Shown here: positions 24,052-32,881 of the stretch, in pieces
Position numbering within the stretch: position 1 is the stretch's first letter
Layout: each line of letters starts with the position of its first letter
Assembly: GCF_001651855.1 (NCBI RefSeq)
Contig: NZ_LNQC01000053.1
Coordinates: forward strand, 247,026-311,025
Length of the DNA stretch: 64,000 bases
Reading direction: 5' to 3'
From: Sinorhizobium americanum
GTDB taxonomy: Bacteria; Pseudomonadota; Alphaproteobacteria; Rhizobiales; Rhizobiaceae
Translations under genes and position numbers: made by a program
Notes under the pieces: model-generated
What the model was told of the DNA's origin: nothing
Databases searched by the model: none
What the model saw: only the letters and a program-made list of their open reading frames with translations

Positions 24052-25152
24052 TCAGCGGCCGATCCGGCCGTCGACGAGCGATTCCGACAGGGGAGCCGGG
24101 CGCTCGGTCTTCGTTGTGATGCTGATGGTCGTGCCGGTTTCCGCCGCCTTGTGGAAGGCGTCCATGACCTCCAGCACGTGCAGCGCCAGGTCTCCGCTCG
24201 CCCGGTGCGGCCGCCCCGAACGAATGGCGTGGGCCATGTCGGCGACGCCGAGCGAGCGGTAGTTGCCGTCCGCATAGGGCTCGGTCGTCGGAAGCGGCTC
24301 AAAGGCGCCCCCCTTTTTCAGAAGCTCGATCTGTCCGCCGAAATGGTTCGGATCCGGAACGATTAGCGTGCCCTCCGTTCCGTAGAGTTCAAGCGGCAGG
24401 TGTTTATGGCCGGCGACATCGAAGCTCATGCCGATCTGCACGACGGCGCCGTTCTCGAAGGCCATTACGCCGGTGACATGGGTCGGCACATGCACGGGAA
24501 TGCGCTCGCCATTGCGCGCCGCACTGGTGATTGTCCGTTCCTTCCGCGCCGCAATGGCAAAACCGGCGACCTTGGCGACGGGCCCGAAGAGGTTGACGAG
24601 TTGGGTGATGTAGTAGGGGCCCATGTCGAGCATCGGACCGCCGCCCACCTCGTAGTAGAAATCGGGATTGGGATGCCAGCGCTCGTGGCCGGGGCACATG
24701 AAGGCGGCAGTGCCGCCGACCGGTGTGCCGAGCGCGCCGGCATCGACGATCGCCCGGGCCGTCTGATGCGAGCCGCCAAGAAAAGTGTCCGGGGCGGCGC
24801 CGATGCGCAGGCCCTTTTGCCGCGCCAGGACCACAAGCTTGCGCCCGTCGGCAAATTCTGTCGCGAGCGGCTTTTCCGAATAGGTGTGCTTGCCGGCCTC
24901 GAGCGCCTGCATCGCCACGGCGGCATGCGCCTTCGGCACCGTCAGGTTGACGATGAGTTCGACCGAGGGATCGGCGAGGAGTTCCGCCACCTCCCGCGCC
25001 TCGAGATTGAACTCCGCGGCGCGCTGTTCGGCGAGGCTTCGGTTCAAATCGGCGATGCCGCGGATATCGAGGATCGGGAAGGACGCCATCGCCTTCAGAT
25101 AGGCTGACGATATGTTGCCGCAGCCGATGATGCCGATACCGAGTTTCTCCAT
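24052..25152 (-). CDS. Gfo/Idh/MocA family oxidoreductase (ThuB-like)
   Basis: 366 residues. NAD(P)-binding Rossmann domain at the N-terminus with IGIIGCGNISSAYLKA (GxGxxS type), then EKPLATEF, the conserved EKP motif with the catalytic lysine. The C-terminal alpha/beta domain contains GGPMLDMGPYYITQLVNLFG. Such enzymes oxidise or reduce sugars and cyclitols, and ThuB-like members form 3-keto-glycosides. It lies between the ROK regulator and thuA, with 43 bp to the former, and probably forms an operon with both. Confidence 0.92.
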   Translation of the reverse strand: MEKLGIGIIGCGNISSAYLKAMASFPILDIRGIADLNRSLAEQRAAEFNLEAREVAELLADPSVELIVNLTVPKAHAAVAMQALEAGKHTYSEKPLATEFADGRKLVVLARQKGLRIGAAPDTFLGGSHQTARAIVDAGALGTPVGGTAAFMCPGHERWHPNPDFYYEVGGGPMLDMGPYYITQLVNLFGPVAKVAGFAIAARKERTITSAARNGERIPVHVPTHVTGVMAFENGAVVQIGMSFDVAGHKHLPLELYGTEGTLIVPDPNHFGGQIELLKKGGAFEPLPTTEPYADGNYRSLGVADMAHAIRSGRPHRASGDLALHVLEVMDAFHKAAETGTTISITTKTERPAPLSESLVDGRIGR

Positions 25153-25195
25153 CAGTCTCCTCCTGAAGTTGAAATGGCGAAGCTGGCGAAGCGCG

Positions 25196-26401
25196 TCAAA
25201 GCGCCGGTGCCGGCCCGGTCGTCCCCCAGGGGGACTCGTAAAGTTCGCAGAGTGCTACGACCGCCGCGCCTTGCGCCCAGGTCTCGTCGGCGGACTCGTC
25301 GAAGACGAGTTCCGCGACGGTGCGGATCGAGGGTGGAATCGCTGCCTGATAAGCTTGGCGTATGCTCTCGACGAAAACGGTGCCGAGCGACAGGCTCGAG
25401 CCGACGATGACGACGCGGGGTGGTCCGAACAGGGTAACGATGTTGGCGATGGCGAGACCAATCGCCTCTCCCGCCCGTGTCGCAGCCGCGATCAGCCTGT
25501 TGTCCTCCGCCGCGATCAGCGTCTGCGCATGCGCCATGCCTCGGCCGAGCCGCACCGCCTCGGCGAAACGCCCGTCCATCGGATGTTCGCCGAGGATCGC
25601 GCTCTCGCCGGCAAGGGTCGCGAGCCGGACGGTCTGGCTCTGGCCGACACCGAGCACGAGATCGCCGAGGTTGTGGCTCAAACCTCCGGCACCGCGGAAA
25701 AGCTGGCCGCCGTGCAGCACGCCGAGACCCAGCGTTTGCTCCAGCGAAACGAGCACCATGTCGTCGAGATCGCGAGCGCGGCCGAACCAGTGGTGGGCAA
25801 GCGTGATGGCGTGCGCGTCGCTCTCGACGATCGTGGCGACGCTAAGCCTGCTCGTCATCTCGCTTGCGAAGTCGACATCCGTTTCGCGGAAGATCGGGCT
25901 GGAGCGGACATGACCCGTGCGGTGTTCGACGACGCCGGGAAGGCCAATGCAGATCGAATCGATGTCGTCGAGCGAGAGGTCGGCATCGATTACGCAGCGG
26001 CGCACGCCATCCTCGATCAGATCGGCGATGACGGCGATGGGCTGGCGGTCGACCCTGATGGGCAGGGTGAGTTCAGACAGAACCTCGCCGCGGAAATTGG
26101 TGACGGCGAAGACCATGCGATTGGCTGCGATCTTGGCGCCGACGACGCGGGCGGCATCAGGGTTGAGCTCGAGCATGACGCGTGGTCGGCCCCTTGCAGC
26201 TGCGTTGCGAATATCCCCCTCGTGCCGCGTCAGGATGAGGCCATCGTCGAGCAGCGAAGCCGTGATCGCGGAAACGGTTGTGGTCGAAAGCTCGGAGCGC
26301 TCGCTGATCTCGACGCGGGATATGGGGCCGTGCCGCCGAATCGTGTCCAGCACATTGAAGCGGTTTATCGCGCGCATCAGTTCGGGGTCGGCGGTTTTCA
26401 T
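25196..26401 (-). CDS. ROK-family transcriptional regulator (NagC/Mlc/XylR-like)
   Basis: 401 residues. Winged helix at about 8-65 (LDTIRRHGPISRVEISERSELSTTTVS split across it), then a ROK sugar-kinase-like domain (DSICIGLPGVVEHRTG, SLEQTLGLGVLHGGQLFRGAGG). The zinc-binding Cys cluster of catalytic ROK kinases is not evident, consistent with a pure sensor. ATG at 26401 is preferred to a TTG at 26476, which would add 25 atypical residues. It is divergent from the ABC importer operon with a 205-bp spacer and probably represses both directions until the sugar binds. Confidence 0.9.
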   Translation of the reverse strand: MKTADPELMRAINRFNVLDTIRRHGPISRVEISERSELSTTTVSAITASLLDDGLILTRHEGDIRNAAARGRPRVMLELNPDAARVVGAKIAANRMVFAVTNFRGEVLSELTLPIRVDRQPIAVIADLIEDGVRRCVIDADLSLDDIDSICIGLPGVVEHRTGHVRSSPIFRETDVDFASEMTSRLSVATIVESDAHAITLAHHWFGRARDLDDMVLVSLEQTLGLGVLHGGQLFRGAGGLSHNLGDLVLGVGQSQTVRLATLAGESAILGEHPMDGRFAEAVRLGRGMAHAQTLIAAEDNRLIAAATRAGEAIGLAIANIVTLFGPPRVVIVGSSLSLGTVFVESIRQAYQAAIPPSIRTVAELVFDESADETWAQGAAVVALCELYESPWGTTGPAPAL

Positions 26402-26522
26402 GGTCTGCAGGATGCTCGCAAGCTTGGAACTGTGGAAGTATTTTTTTAGCCGGAATGCGAAATTAATAACCGGCAATCAATGCACCCTGTCAAGAGAAAC
26501 CCGGAAATATTCGGCTTGTCTG

Positions 26523-26551
26523 TTGACATTTTCCAAGATCTCCTCTGAATT
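26523..26551 (+). promoter_or_regulatory. Candidate housekeeping promoter of the sugar ABC operon
   Basis: TTGACA at 26523, 17 bases, then TGAATT: a perfect -35 with a weaker -10, 56 bp upstream of the binding-protein start and within the divergent ROK spacer. Confidence 0.5.
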
Positions 26552-26606
26552 AATCCGCGCTAGGGAAATATTGGTGAGGACCTTTGACCCCGGGAGGAGA
26601 TCCACG

Positions 26607-27905
26607 ATGACGCTTGAACGCAGATTAGCGCCCCTGCGCGCCGCCAGACTGTCCGCGCTTGCCGCCGGCATGGCGCTTTTCGTTGGCGCGAGCCAGGCAT
26701 CGGCCGAGACGGTGGTCAAATGGCTCCATCTCGAGACGGTCCCTGCTCATCTGAAGATGTGGGAGGATATCGCCGCCAAATACGAATCCGAGCATTCCGG
26801 CGTCGATATTCAGTTGCAGTTCCTGGAAAACGAGGCCTTCAAGGCAAAGCTGCCGACACTGCTGCAATCGGATGACGCCCCGCATTTCTTCTATAGCTGG
26901 GGTGGCGGCGTGCTGAAGCAGCAGGCGGAAACCGGCGCGCTCATGGATCTGACGGAGGCGATGCAGGCCGATGGCAGAGCCTGGGAGAAGAGCTACAATC
27001 CCGCCGCCGTCAAGGGTCTGACCTTCGACGGCCGAATTTCTGCGGTTCCCTTCAAAATGGGAACGATCAGCTTCTTCTATAACAAGGAACTCTTCCAAAA
27101 GGCCGGCGTCAAGGCTGAGGACATCAAGACCTGGGCCGATTTCCTCAAGGCTGTGGAGACTCTGAAGGGCGCCGGAATTACGCCGATCGCTGGCGGCGGC
27201 GGCGACAAGTGGCCGCTGCATTTTTACTTGAGCTATCTTGTCATGCGCAATGGCGGCCAGTCGGTCTTCGAGAATGCGAAGAACAATGAGGGTGAGGGCT
27301 TCCTCGATCCTGCCATCATCAAGGCCGGCGAGCAACTCGCCGAACTTGGCAAGCTCGAGCCGTTCCAGGGCGGTTATCTCGGCGCGACCTGGCCGCAGAC
27401 GCTCGGTCTCTTCGGCGACGGCAAGGCGGCCATGATCCTGAGCTTCGAACACACGGAGGCGACGCAGCGCGCCAATTCAGGCGACGGCAAGGGCCTTGCA
27501 CTCGAGAATATCGGCCGCTTCCCCTTTCCGGCGGTCGAAGGCGGGGCGGGCGCTATAAGCGACACGCTCGGCGGGCTCAACGGCTGGGCAGTGACGAAGA
27601 ATGCGCCGCCGGAAGCGCTCGACTTCCTGCGCTACCTCACCAATGCCGAGAACGAGCGACTGATGGCGAGCATCGGCATGATCGTTCCGGTGGCGCTCGG
27701 CGCCGAGGACGGTATTGCCAATCCGCTGTTGCGCGCGGCGGCCGACCAGCTCGCAGCCTCCACCTGGCACCAGAATTATTTCGACCAGGATCTGGGCCCA
27801 TCGGTCGGCCGCGTCGTGAACGACGTTTCCGTCGAGATCGTCTCCGGGCAGATGTCCGCCGAAGAGGGCGCTCGGATGATCCAGGACGCACGCGAACTCG
27901 AGTGA
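26607..27905 (+). CDS. Sugar ABC transporter, periplasmic binding protein
   Basis: 432 residues, family 1 (MalE-type) extracellular solute-binding protein. A Sec signal covers about residues 1-36 (basic start, hydrophobic core, cleavage near ASAETVVKW). The mature part has MWEDIAAKYESEHSGVDIQLQF and FKMGTISFFYNKELFQKAGV, typical of carbohydrate-binding members. ATG at 26607 follows GGGAGGAGA. First gene of a four-gene importer operon. The ligand is probably a disaccharide or glycoside, since ThuA and a Gfo/Idh enzyme are encoded divergently. Confidence 0.94.
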   Translation: MTLERRLAPLRAARLSALAAGMALFVGASQASAETVVKWLHLETVPAHLKMWEDIAAKYESEHSGVDIQLQFLENEAFKAKLPTLLQSDDAPHFFYSWGGGVLKQQAETGALMDLTEAMQADGRAWEKSYNPAAVKGLTFDGRISAVPFKMGTISFFYNKELFQKAGVKAEDIKTWADFLKAVETLKGAGITPIAGGGGDKWPLHFYLSYLVMRNGGQSVFENAKNNEGEGFLDPAIIKAGEQLAELGKLEPFQGGYLGATWPQTLGLFGDGKAAMILSFEHTEATQRANSGDGKGLALENIGRFPFPAVEGGAGAISDTLGGLNGWAVTKNAPPEALDFLRYLTNAENERLMASIGMIVPVALGAEDGIANPLLRAAADQLAASTWHQNYFDQDLGPSVGRVVNDVSVEIVSGQMSAEEGARMIQDARELE

Positions 27906-27964
27906 GGGCGGCGGCGCGTCCCCGTCGCCCGCCTTTAGTCGTTCGCAACGAATTGCGCGAGGAC

Positions 27965-28906
27965 ATGATGACCGACATGACTGCGACAATGGCCGCGGTG
28001 CCGGCCACGGCGAGGCGCAAGCAAGTGCGCTACAAGAGCCCGACCGTTCGCGGGCGGCTGCCGGTGCTCATCCTCTTCCTGCCGCCGGCATTGCTGCTCT
28101 TCACGCTATTCGTCATCCTGCCGATGGGAGAGGCGGCCTGGTACAGCCTCTATCGCTGGAATGGCTACGGACTGCCGGAGCATTTCGTCGGCTTTCGCAA
28201 TTTCGAGGTGCTGTTCAACAATGCGGCTTTCTCGCAGGCGCTGATCAACAACGGGCTCATCATTCTCGTTTCGGTGCTGTTGCAGGTGCCGCTCGCCCTG
28301 TGGCTCGCGATGATGCTCGCCCACCGGATCGCCGGCGTCGTCGCCTTCCGGCTGATCTTCTTTCTGCCCTACGTCCTGGCGGATGTCGCCGCCGGGCTCA
28401 TCTGGCGATTCGTCTATGACGGTGACTACGGCCTCGTCGCGGCGCTCGCCGGTTTCTTCGGCGCTGCGACCCCCTATGTGCTGGCCGATCGCGGCCTTGC
28501 CATCTATGCGGTGCTCGCGGTCATCATCTGGAAATATTTCGGCTTCCACATGATGCTGTTCATCGCCGGCCTGCAGGCAGTGGACCGAAGCGTGCTGGAG
28601 GCCGCCGAGATCGACGGGGCGACCGGCTGGCAGAAATTCCGCTACGTGACGCTGCCGCTGCTCGGCTCGACCGTCAGGTTGTCGGTGTTCTTCGCCGTCA
28701 TAGGCTCGTTGCAGCTCTTCGACCTCGTCATGCCGCTGACCGGCGGCGGACCGTCCAATTCGACGCAGACGATGGTGACCTTCCTCTACACCTATGGAGT
28801 CACGCGCATGCAGGTCGGGCTCGGAAGTGCGGTCGGCGTCGTGCTCTTCGTCATCTGCGTCACGCTCGCTTTCGGCTACAAACGGATATTCATGCGCCAT
28901 GACTGA
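27965..28906 (+). CDS. Sugar ABC transporter permease (MalF-type)
   Basis: 313 residues, six predicted membrane helices, with the EAA loop EAAEIDGATGWQKFRYVTLPLLG that contacts the ATPase. The open frame continues upstream to 27902, but ATG at 27965 (or the adjacent ATG at 27968) follows GAGG and starts just before the basic N-terminal region. It overlaps the next permease by 8 bases, indicating translational coupling. Confidence 0.92.
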   Translation: MMTDMTATMAAVPATARRKQVRYKSPTVRGRLPVLILFLPPALLLFTLFVILPMGEAAWYSLYRWNGYGLPEHFVGFRNFEVLFNNAAFSQALINNGLIILVSVLLQVPLALWLAMMLAHRIAGVVAFRLIFFLPYVLADVAAGLIWRFVYDGDYGLVAALAGFFGAATPYVLADRGLAIYAVLAVIIWKYFGFHMMLFIAGLQAVDRSVLEAAEIDGATGWQKFRYVTLPLLGSTVRLSVFFAVIGSLQLFDLVMPLTGGGPSNSTQTMVTFLYTYGVTRMQVGLGSAVGVVLFVICVTLAFGYKRIFMRHD

Positions 28907-29747
28907 CACGACCTCCTCCGCTCGCATGACAGCTGGCACCCGCCTCTATCTCTACGTCTCGCTGTCGCTGATCGCCATCCTGGTTTTGATGCCTTTGGTG
29001 ACCACCGCCCTCGGCGGCTTCAAGTCGCTTGGCGACCTGCGTGTCAATCCCTTCGGCCTGCCGTCGGAGTGGCTATGGTCGAACTATCTCGATATCCTTT
29101 TCGGCGACCGCTACTGGCGGCAAATGCTGAACTCGCTGTTCATTGCGATCATGACGGTGACTTTGACAGTCATCGTCTCGGCCATGGCCGCCTTCACCTT
29201 TGCCCATGTGAAGTTCTTCGGCTCGAACCAGTTGCTGAATTACTTCCTGATCGGGCTCATGTTCCCGGCGGCAACGGCGATCCTGCCGCTCTTCATCCGC
29301 ATCCGCGATCTCGGCCTCCTCGACAGCTACTGGGGCGTCATCCTGCCCCAGGTCGCCTTCGGCCTCGGCATGAGCATATTGCTCTTCCGCAACTATTTCC
29401 GGAATCTGCCGGAAGAACTGTTCCAGGCCGCCTTTGTCGACGGCTGCGGCTACATCCGCTTCTTCTGGCACATCTCCATGCCGCTTTCGCGCCCGATCGT
29501 CTCGACGGTCAGCATCATCACCTTCGTGCATAGCTGGAACAGCTACATCCTGCCGCTGATCATGCTGAACACGGAAGAGAAATACCCGTGGCCGCTTGGC
29601 ATCATGGTCTATCGCGGCGAATTCGGCACCGACTGGCAGTTGGTCCTCGCTTTCATCACGCTGACGATCTTGCCGACGGTGATCGTCTTCTTTGTCGCCC
29701 AGAAGCACATCATCGCGGGCCTGACGGCCGGAGCGGTGAAATCCTGA
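28899..29747 (+). CDS. Sugar ABC transporter permease (MalG-type)
   Basis: 282 residues, six predicted helices. The EAA-type loop is QAAFVDGCGYIRFFWHISMPLSRP. ATG at 28899 lies inside the end of the preceding permease gene (ATGACTGA arrangement), the usual coupling of MalF/MalG pairs. It pairs with the upstream permease to form the membrane channel of the importer. Confidence 0.92.
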   Translation: MTDTTSSARMTAGTRLYLYVSLSLIAILVLMPLVTTALGGFKSLGDLRVNPFGLPSEWLWSNYLDILFGDRYWRQMLNSLFIAIMTVTLTVIVSAMAAFTFAHVKFFGSNQLLNYFLIGLMFPAATAILPLFIRIRDLGLLDSYWGVILPQVAFGLGMSILLFRNYFRNLPEELFQAAFVDGCGYIRFFWHISMPLSRPIVSTVSIITFVHSWNSYILPLIMLNTEEKYPWPLGIMVYRGEFGTDWQLVLAFITLTILPTVIVFFVAQKHIIAGLTAGAVKS

Positions 29748-29771
29748 GCCATCATTACAAGGAGAGAGCAT

Positions 29772-30842
29772 ATGGCATCGGTCGAACTCAGGGACATCCG
29801 CAAGAGCTACGGCGCGCTCGAGGTGATCCACGGCGTGTCGCTCGCCATTGTGGAGGGAGAGTTCATTGCGCTTGTCGGCCCCTCCGGCTGCGGCAAGTCC
29901 ACGCTGTTGCGGATGATCGCGGGGCTCGAGGAAATCTCTGACGGCGAGGTGCTGATCGGCGGCCGGGTGGTCAATCCGCTGACGCCACGCGAGCGCAATA
30001 TCGCGATGGTCTTCCAGTCTTATGCGCTCTATCCGCACATGACGGTGGCCGAGAACATGGGCTTCAACCTCAAGCTCTCCGGCCTTCCCCGGCCGCAGAT
30101 CGACAAGCGCGTCGGCGAGGCGGCACGGATGCTGGCGCTTACGGAGCTTCTCGACCGCAAGCCGAACCAGCTTTCCGGCGGCCAGCGCCAGCGGGTCGCC
30201 ATGGGCCGGGCGATCGTTCGCGATCCCGCCGTCTTCCTGTTCGACGAGCCGCTATCCAATCTCGACGCCAAGCTCAGGGTCCAGATGCGCACCGAGATCA
30301 AGGCCTTGCACCAGAAGGTCGCCACCACCTCGATCTACGTCACCCACGACCAGATCGAAGCGATGACGCTCGCCGACCGAATCGTCGTCTTGAATGGCGG
30401 CCGTATCGAGCAGGTGGGCACACCGCTCGAACTCTATCGCACGCCCGCCAACCTCTTTGTCGCGGGCTTCATTGGTTCGCCTGCCATGAATGTGCTCGAA
30501 GGCACGGTCGACGCCGCAGACGGAGAACCGGCAGTGCGCCTCGGCGACGGATCCGCGATCCGCATTGCGCCCGAACGCAAGGTCCGACTCGGTCAGGCGG
30601 TGCGGATCGGACTGCGACCGGAGCATTTCGTCGCCAGCGGCGCGGGCAATGCCATTTCGGGTCCAACGCTACTCGTCGAACCGACCGGCGCCCAGACGCA
30701 TGTGCTCTTCGAATTCGCCGGCGAGCAGATCACGGCGGTCGTCGACGGCGATCATCCGGCCCGGCACGGAAGCCTGTTTCAGGCGGCGATGGAACGCAAC
30801 CAGGTCTATGTTTTCGACCGGGCCACCGGCGCCGCCTTATGA
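29772..30842 (+). CDS. Sugar ABC transporter ATP-binding protein (MalK/UgpC/MsmK family)
   Basis: 356 residues. Walker [11 protein letters not shown]-loop [14 protein letters not shown], signature [14 protein letters not shown], Walker [17 protein letters not shown], and a C-terminal OB/TOBE regulatory domain from about 240. It energises the two preceding permeases. It starts 24 bp after MalG-type permease with GGAGAGA upstream. It strongly resembles the second MsmK-type ATPase in this window at 59184-60230, as is usual for this family. Confidence 0.94.
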   Translation: MASVELRDIRKSYGALEVIHGVSLAIVEGEFIALVGPSGCGKSTLLRMIAGLEEISDGEVLIGGRVVNPLTPRERNIAMVFQSYALYPHMTVAENMGFNLKLSGLPRPQIDKRVGEAARMLALTELLDRKPNQLSGGQRQRVAMGRAIVRDPAVFLFDEPLSNLDAKLRVQMRTEIKALHQKVATTSIYVTHDQIEAMTLADRIVVLNGGRIEQVGTPLELYRTPANLFVAGFIGSPAMNVLEGTVDAADGEPAVRLGDGSAIRIAPERKVRLGQAVRIGLRPEHFVASGAGNAISGPTLLVEPTGAQTHVLFEFAGEQITAVVDGDHPARHGSLFQAAMERNQVYVFDRATGAAL

Positions 30843-30926
30843 TGGTCTGACACGAATCTCGCGGCGAGTGCAGGCGGTAGCGCTTTATGGGCGTGCGGGC
30901 GTAGGACGAACTGCGCGCCCTTGCGG

Positions 30927-30943
30927 TGCGGGTGAACCCCGCA
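30927..30943 (+). terminator. Hairpin after the sugar ABC operon
   Basis: TGCGGG, loop TGAAC, CCCGCA, extendable with CTTGCGG and CCGCAAG as an alternative fold. It lies 85 bp after the ATPase stop; no T-run. Confidence 0.35.
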
Positions 30944-31038
30944 AGTTATGATCGGCGATACGGCGGTCGCCGGCTCACCCGCCTGGACACAGTGGCGGCA
31001 CCACAGCATCGCGCGCGAGTCGGAAGCGGTGGACCGCC

Positions 31039-31064
31039 GGAACAAAAGCCCGGGCCATATGGTT
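31039..31064 (+). promoter_or_regulatory. EcfG-like promoter of the DUF1236 gene
   Basis: GGAAC, 18 bases, GTT (the base before GTT is G, not the consensus C), ending 37 bp upstream of the start codon. Confidence 0.5.
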
Positions 31065-31100
31065 TGTCGACCCGAAGGGACGCACAAGGAGAAACTTCTG

Positions 31101-31520
31101 ATGAAAGCTATGCTCCTCAAGAGTGCTGTTGCTCTGGGTCTTGGAATCGGCGCCGTAGCTCTCCCTGCTGCAGCGGAAGACACGTCCAGAAATAGCGCAG
31201 TGACCGGCGCCGCGGGCGGAGCCGCCGCGGGCGCGGTCGTCGGCGGTCCGGTCGGAGCCGCTGTTGGTGGCGTCGCAGGCGCGATCGCCGGAGCGGTCAT
31301 CGACCCGCCACCGCCGAAGGTGATTGCCTATGTCGAAGCGCAGCCGCTTCCGGCACAGCCAGTCGTCATCCAGGAACAGGTCGTGGTCGGCAAGCCCTTG
31401 CCTGAGACGGTCGTTCTTACCCCGGTACCCGAAGATACCCGGTATGCCTATGCGGTCGTGAACGAGCGGCGGGTCATCGCCGACCCGAAAAGCCGCACGG
31501 TGGTACAGGTCATACAATAA
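31101..31520 (+). CDS. DUF1236-type glycine-rich envelope protein
   Basis: 139 residues. A signal peptide ends near PAAAEDTS (about residue 25). Residues 35-70 are a glycine-zipper-like Gly/Ala/Val stretch that could insert in a membrane. The C-terminal part with VVIQEQVVVGKPLPETV, then RYAYAVVNERRVIADPKSRTVVQVI matches DUF1236, common in Rhizobiales and of unknown function. AAGGAGAAACTTCTG precedes the ATG at 31101. A stress-type promoter precedes it and a hairpin follows. Confidence 0.87.
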   Translation: MKAMLLKSAVALGLGIGAVALPAAAEDTSRNSAVTGAAGGAAAGAVVGGPVGAAVGGVAGAIAGAVIDPPPPKVIAYVEAQPLPAQPVVIQEQVVVGKPLPETVVLTPVPEDTRYAYAVVNERRVIADPKSRTVVQVIQ

Positions 31521-31530
31521 ACCTAATTTG

Positions 31531-31556
31531 CCCGGTGAGCTTCCGAGCTCGCCGGG
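31531..31556 (+). terminator. Hairpin after the DUF1236 gene
   Basis: CCCGGTGAGC and GCTCGCCGGG form a 10-bp stem with one G-T pair and a 6-base loop, 10 bp after the stop. Confidence 0.55.
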
Positions 31557-31583
31557 TGAACGCCAAAGCGTCCACTAGTGCCG

Positions 31584-31742
31584 CTATCGGATCCGAGTGG
31601 CCTTGATGCCCGGTGCGCCCCTGTCGGTCCACTCCACAGCCGCAACGGCCGAACCGAAAAGAAGGGCAGGTATCGCCAGAGCGCTGAAGAATTTCAGCAT
31701 CTGAAGGCGACGAGTCCGCTTTCCGTCCCAGTCATAAACCAT
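31584..31742 (-). CDS. Small putative secreted peptide with signal sequence
   Basis: 52 codons. The product has a basic N-region (KRTRRLQ), a hydrophobic core (MLKFFSALAIPALLFGSAV) and an AVAA-VE junction that looks like a signal-peptidase site, leaving a mature peptide of about 17 residues (EWTDRGAPGIKATRIR). GGAGAGG lies seven bases before the ATG at 31742; an internal ATG at codon 15 would start directly at the signal core. A real gene is supported by this combination, but the function is unknown. Confidence 0.55.
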   Translation of the reverse strand: MVYDWDGKRTRRLQMLKFFSALAIPALLFGSAVAAVEWTDRGAPGIKATRIR

Positions 31743-31853
31743 CCTCTGTCCTCTCCACCCAGGAATATTAGCTGAAGATAAAACCAGAGAAATACCTAGA
31801 GGTCGAGTCCCTTTGCTGATGCAACTCTTGACAGAATTTTACGCCCGTACATG

Positions 31854-32120
31854 TTACGGGAAGCGGATCGCCATTCTTGCCCGCGCCTTAGCGGCTTCTT
31901 CCTCGCGGTTGCGCGGCGGGTGCGAAGTCTCCAGCGTTTCGAGCAGTTCGCGGGCGCAGGCTGCGATCGAGCTGACGGCTTGCTCGAACGCCGCTTCATT
32001 GCGCTTCGACGGCTTGGTCGTGCCGCTCAGTTTGCGCACGAACTGCAGTGCGGCATCGCGGATCTCCTCGTCCGTGGCCGGCGGATCGAAATTGAAGAGG
32101 GGTTTGATGTTTCGGCACAT
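31854..32120 (-). CDS. DUF2277 family protein
   Basis: 88 residues, starting CRNIKPLFNFDPPATDEEIRDAALQFVRKLSG, the typical DUF2277 pattern, with an Arg/Glu-rich C-terminus (SHPPRNREEEAAKARARM). Small cytosolic family of unknown function found widely in bacteria. It is transcribed divergently from the next small gene; there is no obvious operon. Confidence 0.88.
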   Translation of the reverse strand: MCRNIKPLFNFDPPATDEEIRDAALQFVRKLSGTTKPSKRNEAAFEQAVSSIAACARELLETLETSHPPRNREEEAAKARARMAIRFP

Positions 32121-32451
32121 GGCTTGCTCCCGATCATCGTCGTCGCTTCAGGTCACATTCCGCTAGCGACTTGTGCGGCAGGCGTTGACACGCATCATCC
32201 CGCATCTTTTCAAAAATGGATGCGTTTGGGTAGCGCGCAAGTTGCCCTTCATCGCGAAACGCTTGAGCGGGCCGGTTACCCCAGCGTTACGGTCGGGCGA
32301 AGGTGACAGGGGCATGCGCCGCGGACATGGTAGCCATGACTTGTAGGCGGGGGGTCCCATCGCCATATCACATCAGACCACTTCCACAACTTTCGCTATG
32401 AGAAACGCGCATTGTTTGCCGCCGCGAATTGTCGCGCGCCAAGGAGACGTC
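32121..32451. other. 331-bp spacer without a supported gene
   Basis: Divergent intergenic region. It holds a weak 6-bp hairpin (CGCATC/GATGCG, 32201-32224) and an isolated TTGACA at 32185 without a good -10. An open frame at 32163-32366 on the minus strand has neither family resemblance nor a ribosome site. I see nothing else. Confidence 0.6.
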
Positions 32452-32730
32452 ATGCAAGTGCTGAAAACTGTTGAAGAAATGAATGTGAGGGAACTGGCGG
32501 ACCTGATGTCGGCCGTAGCCGACGCCCTGGAGTCAGCCGCCGACGAAGCCGAGGAGGACGGCGACGCGCGCGCTGTTGCGAACTCGATGTCGCTCGCATG
32601 CAGCCTGCGCGGCTGCTCCTCCGGTCTTGAAGCGTGCGACCTGAAGGCGGCCGAACTGCTCCTGGAGCAGGGGATCACGTTCGTCCACCTCTTGAACAGC
32701 CGGAAGAACGGCCCGGGCACCCTGCATTAG
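32452..32730 (+). CDS. Hypothetical acidic helical protein
   Basis: 92 residues, acidic and mainly helical (VEEMNVRELADLMSAVADAL, AADEAEEDGDARA). Three Cys lie close together (CSLRGCSSGLEAC). I recognise no family. AAGGAGACGTC precedes the ATG at 32452, which supports this start over the longer frame from 32398. It stands just upstream of the BA14K gene on the same strand, with 151 bp between them. Confidence 0.65.
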   Translation: MQVLKTVEEMNVRELADLMSAVADALESAADEAEEDGDARAVANSMSLACSLRGCSSGLEACDLKAAELLLEQGITFVHLLNSRKNGPGTLH

Positions 32731-32881
32731 CGACGGGCCGCGAAGTTGGGCCTGCCAGGCATTTCTGCGGACGTGCGCGAGAAGTTGCTGGCCCCTTCAA
32801 ATTTCAAGGGATTCTCAACGCACGGCGGAACCGGAGAGGGAGCCGTCGCATTCTTCGTGAGGACGAACGAAGGAGGGTCCA

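Noticed and set aside
25112..26449. 445-codon plus-strand frame across the ROK regulator
   Set aside because: Antisense to a clear ROK protein, with low-complexity Asp/Arg/Gly content.
31578..31775. 65-codon plus-strand frame near the small exported peptide
   Set aside because: No ribosome site or domain; the opposite strand has a better candidate with a signal peptide.
32163..32366. 67-codon minus-strand frame in the DUF2277 spacer
   Set aside because: No ribosome site and no recognisable pattern.
32826..32850. GGAAC upstream of the BA14K gene as a stress promoter
   Set aside because: No GTT at the required 17-18 base distance.
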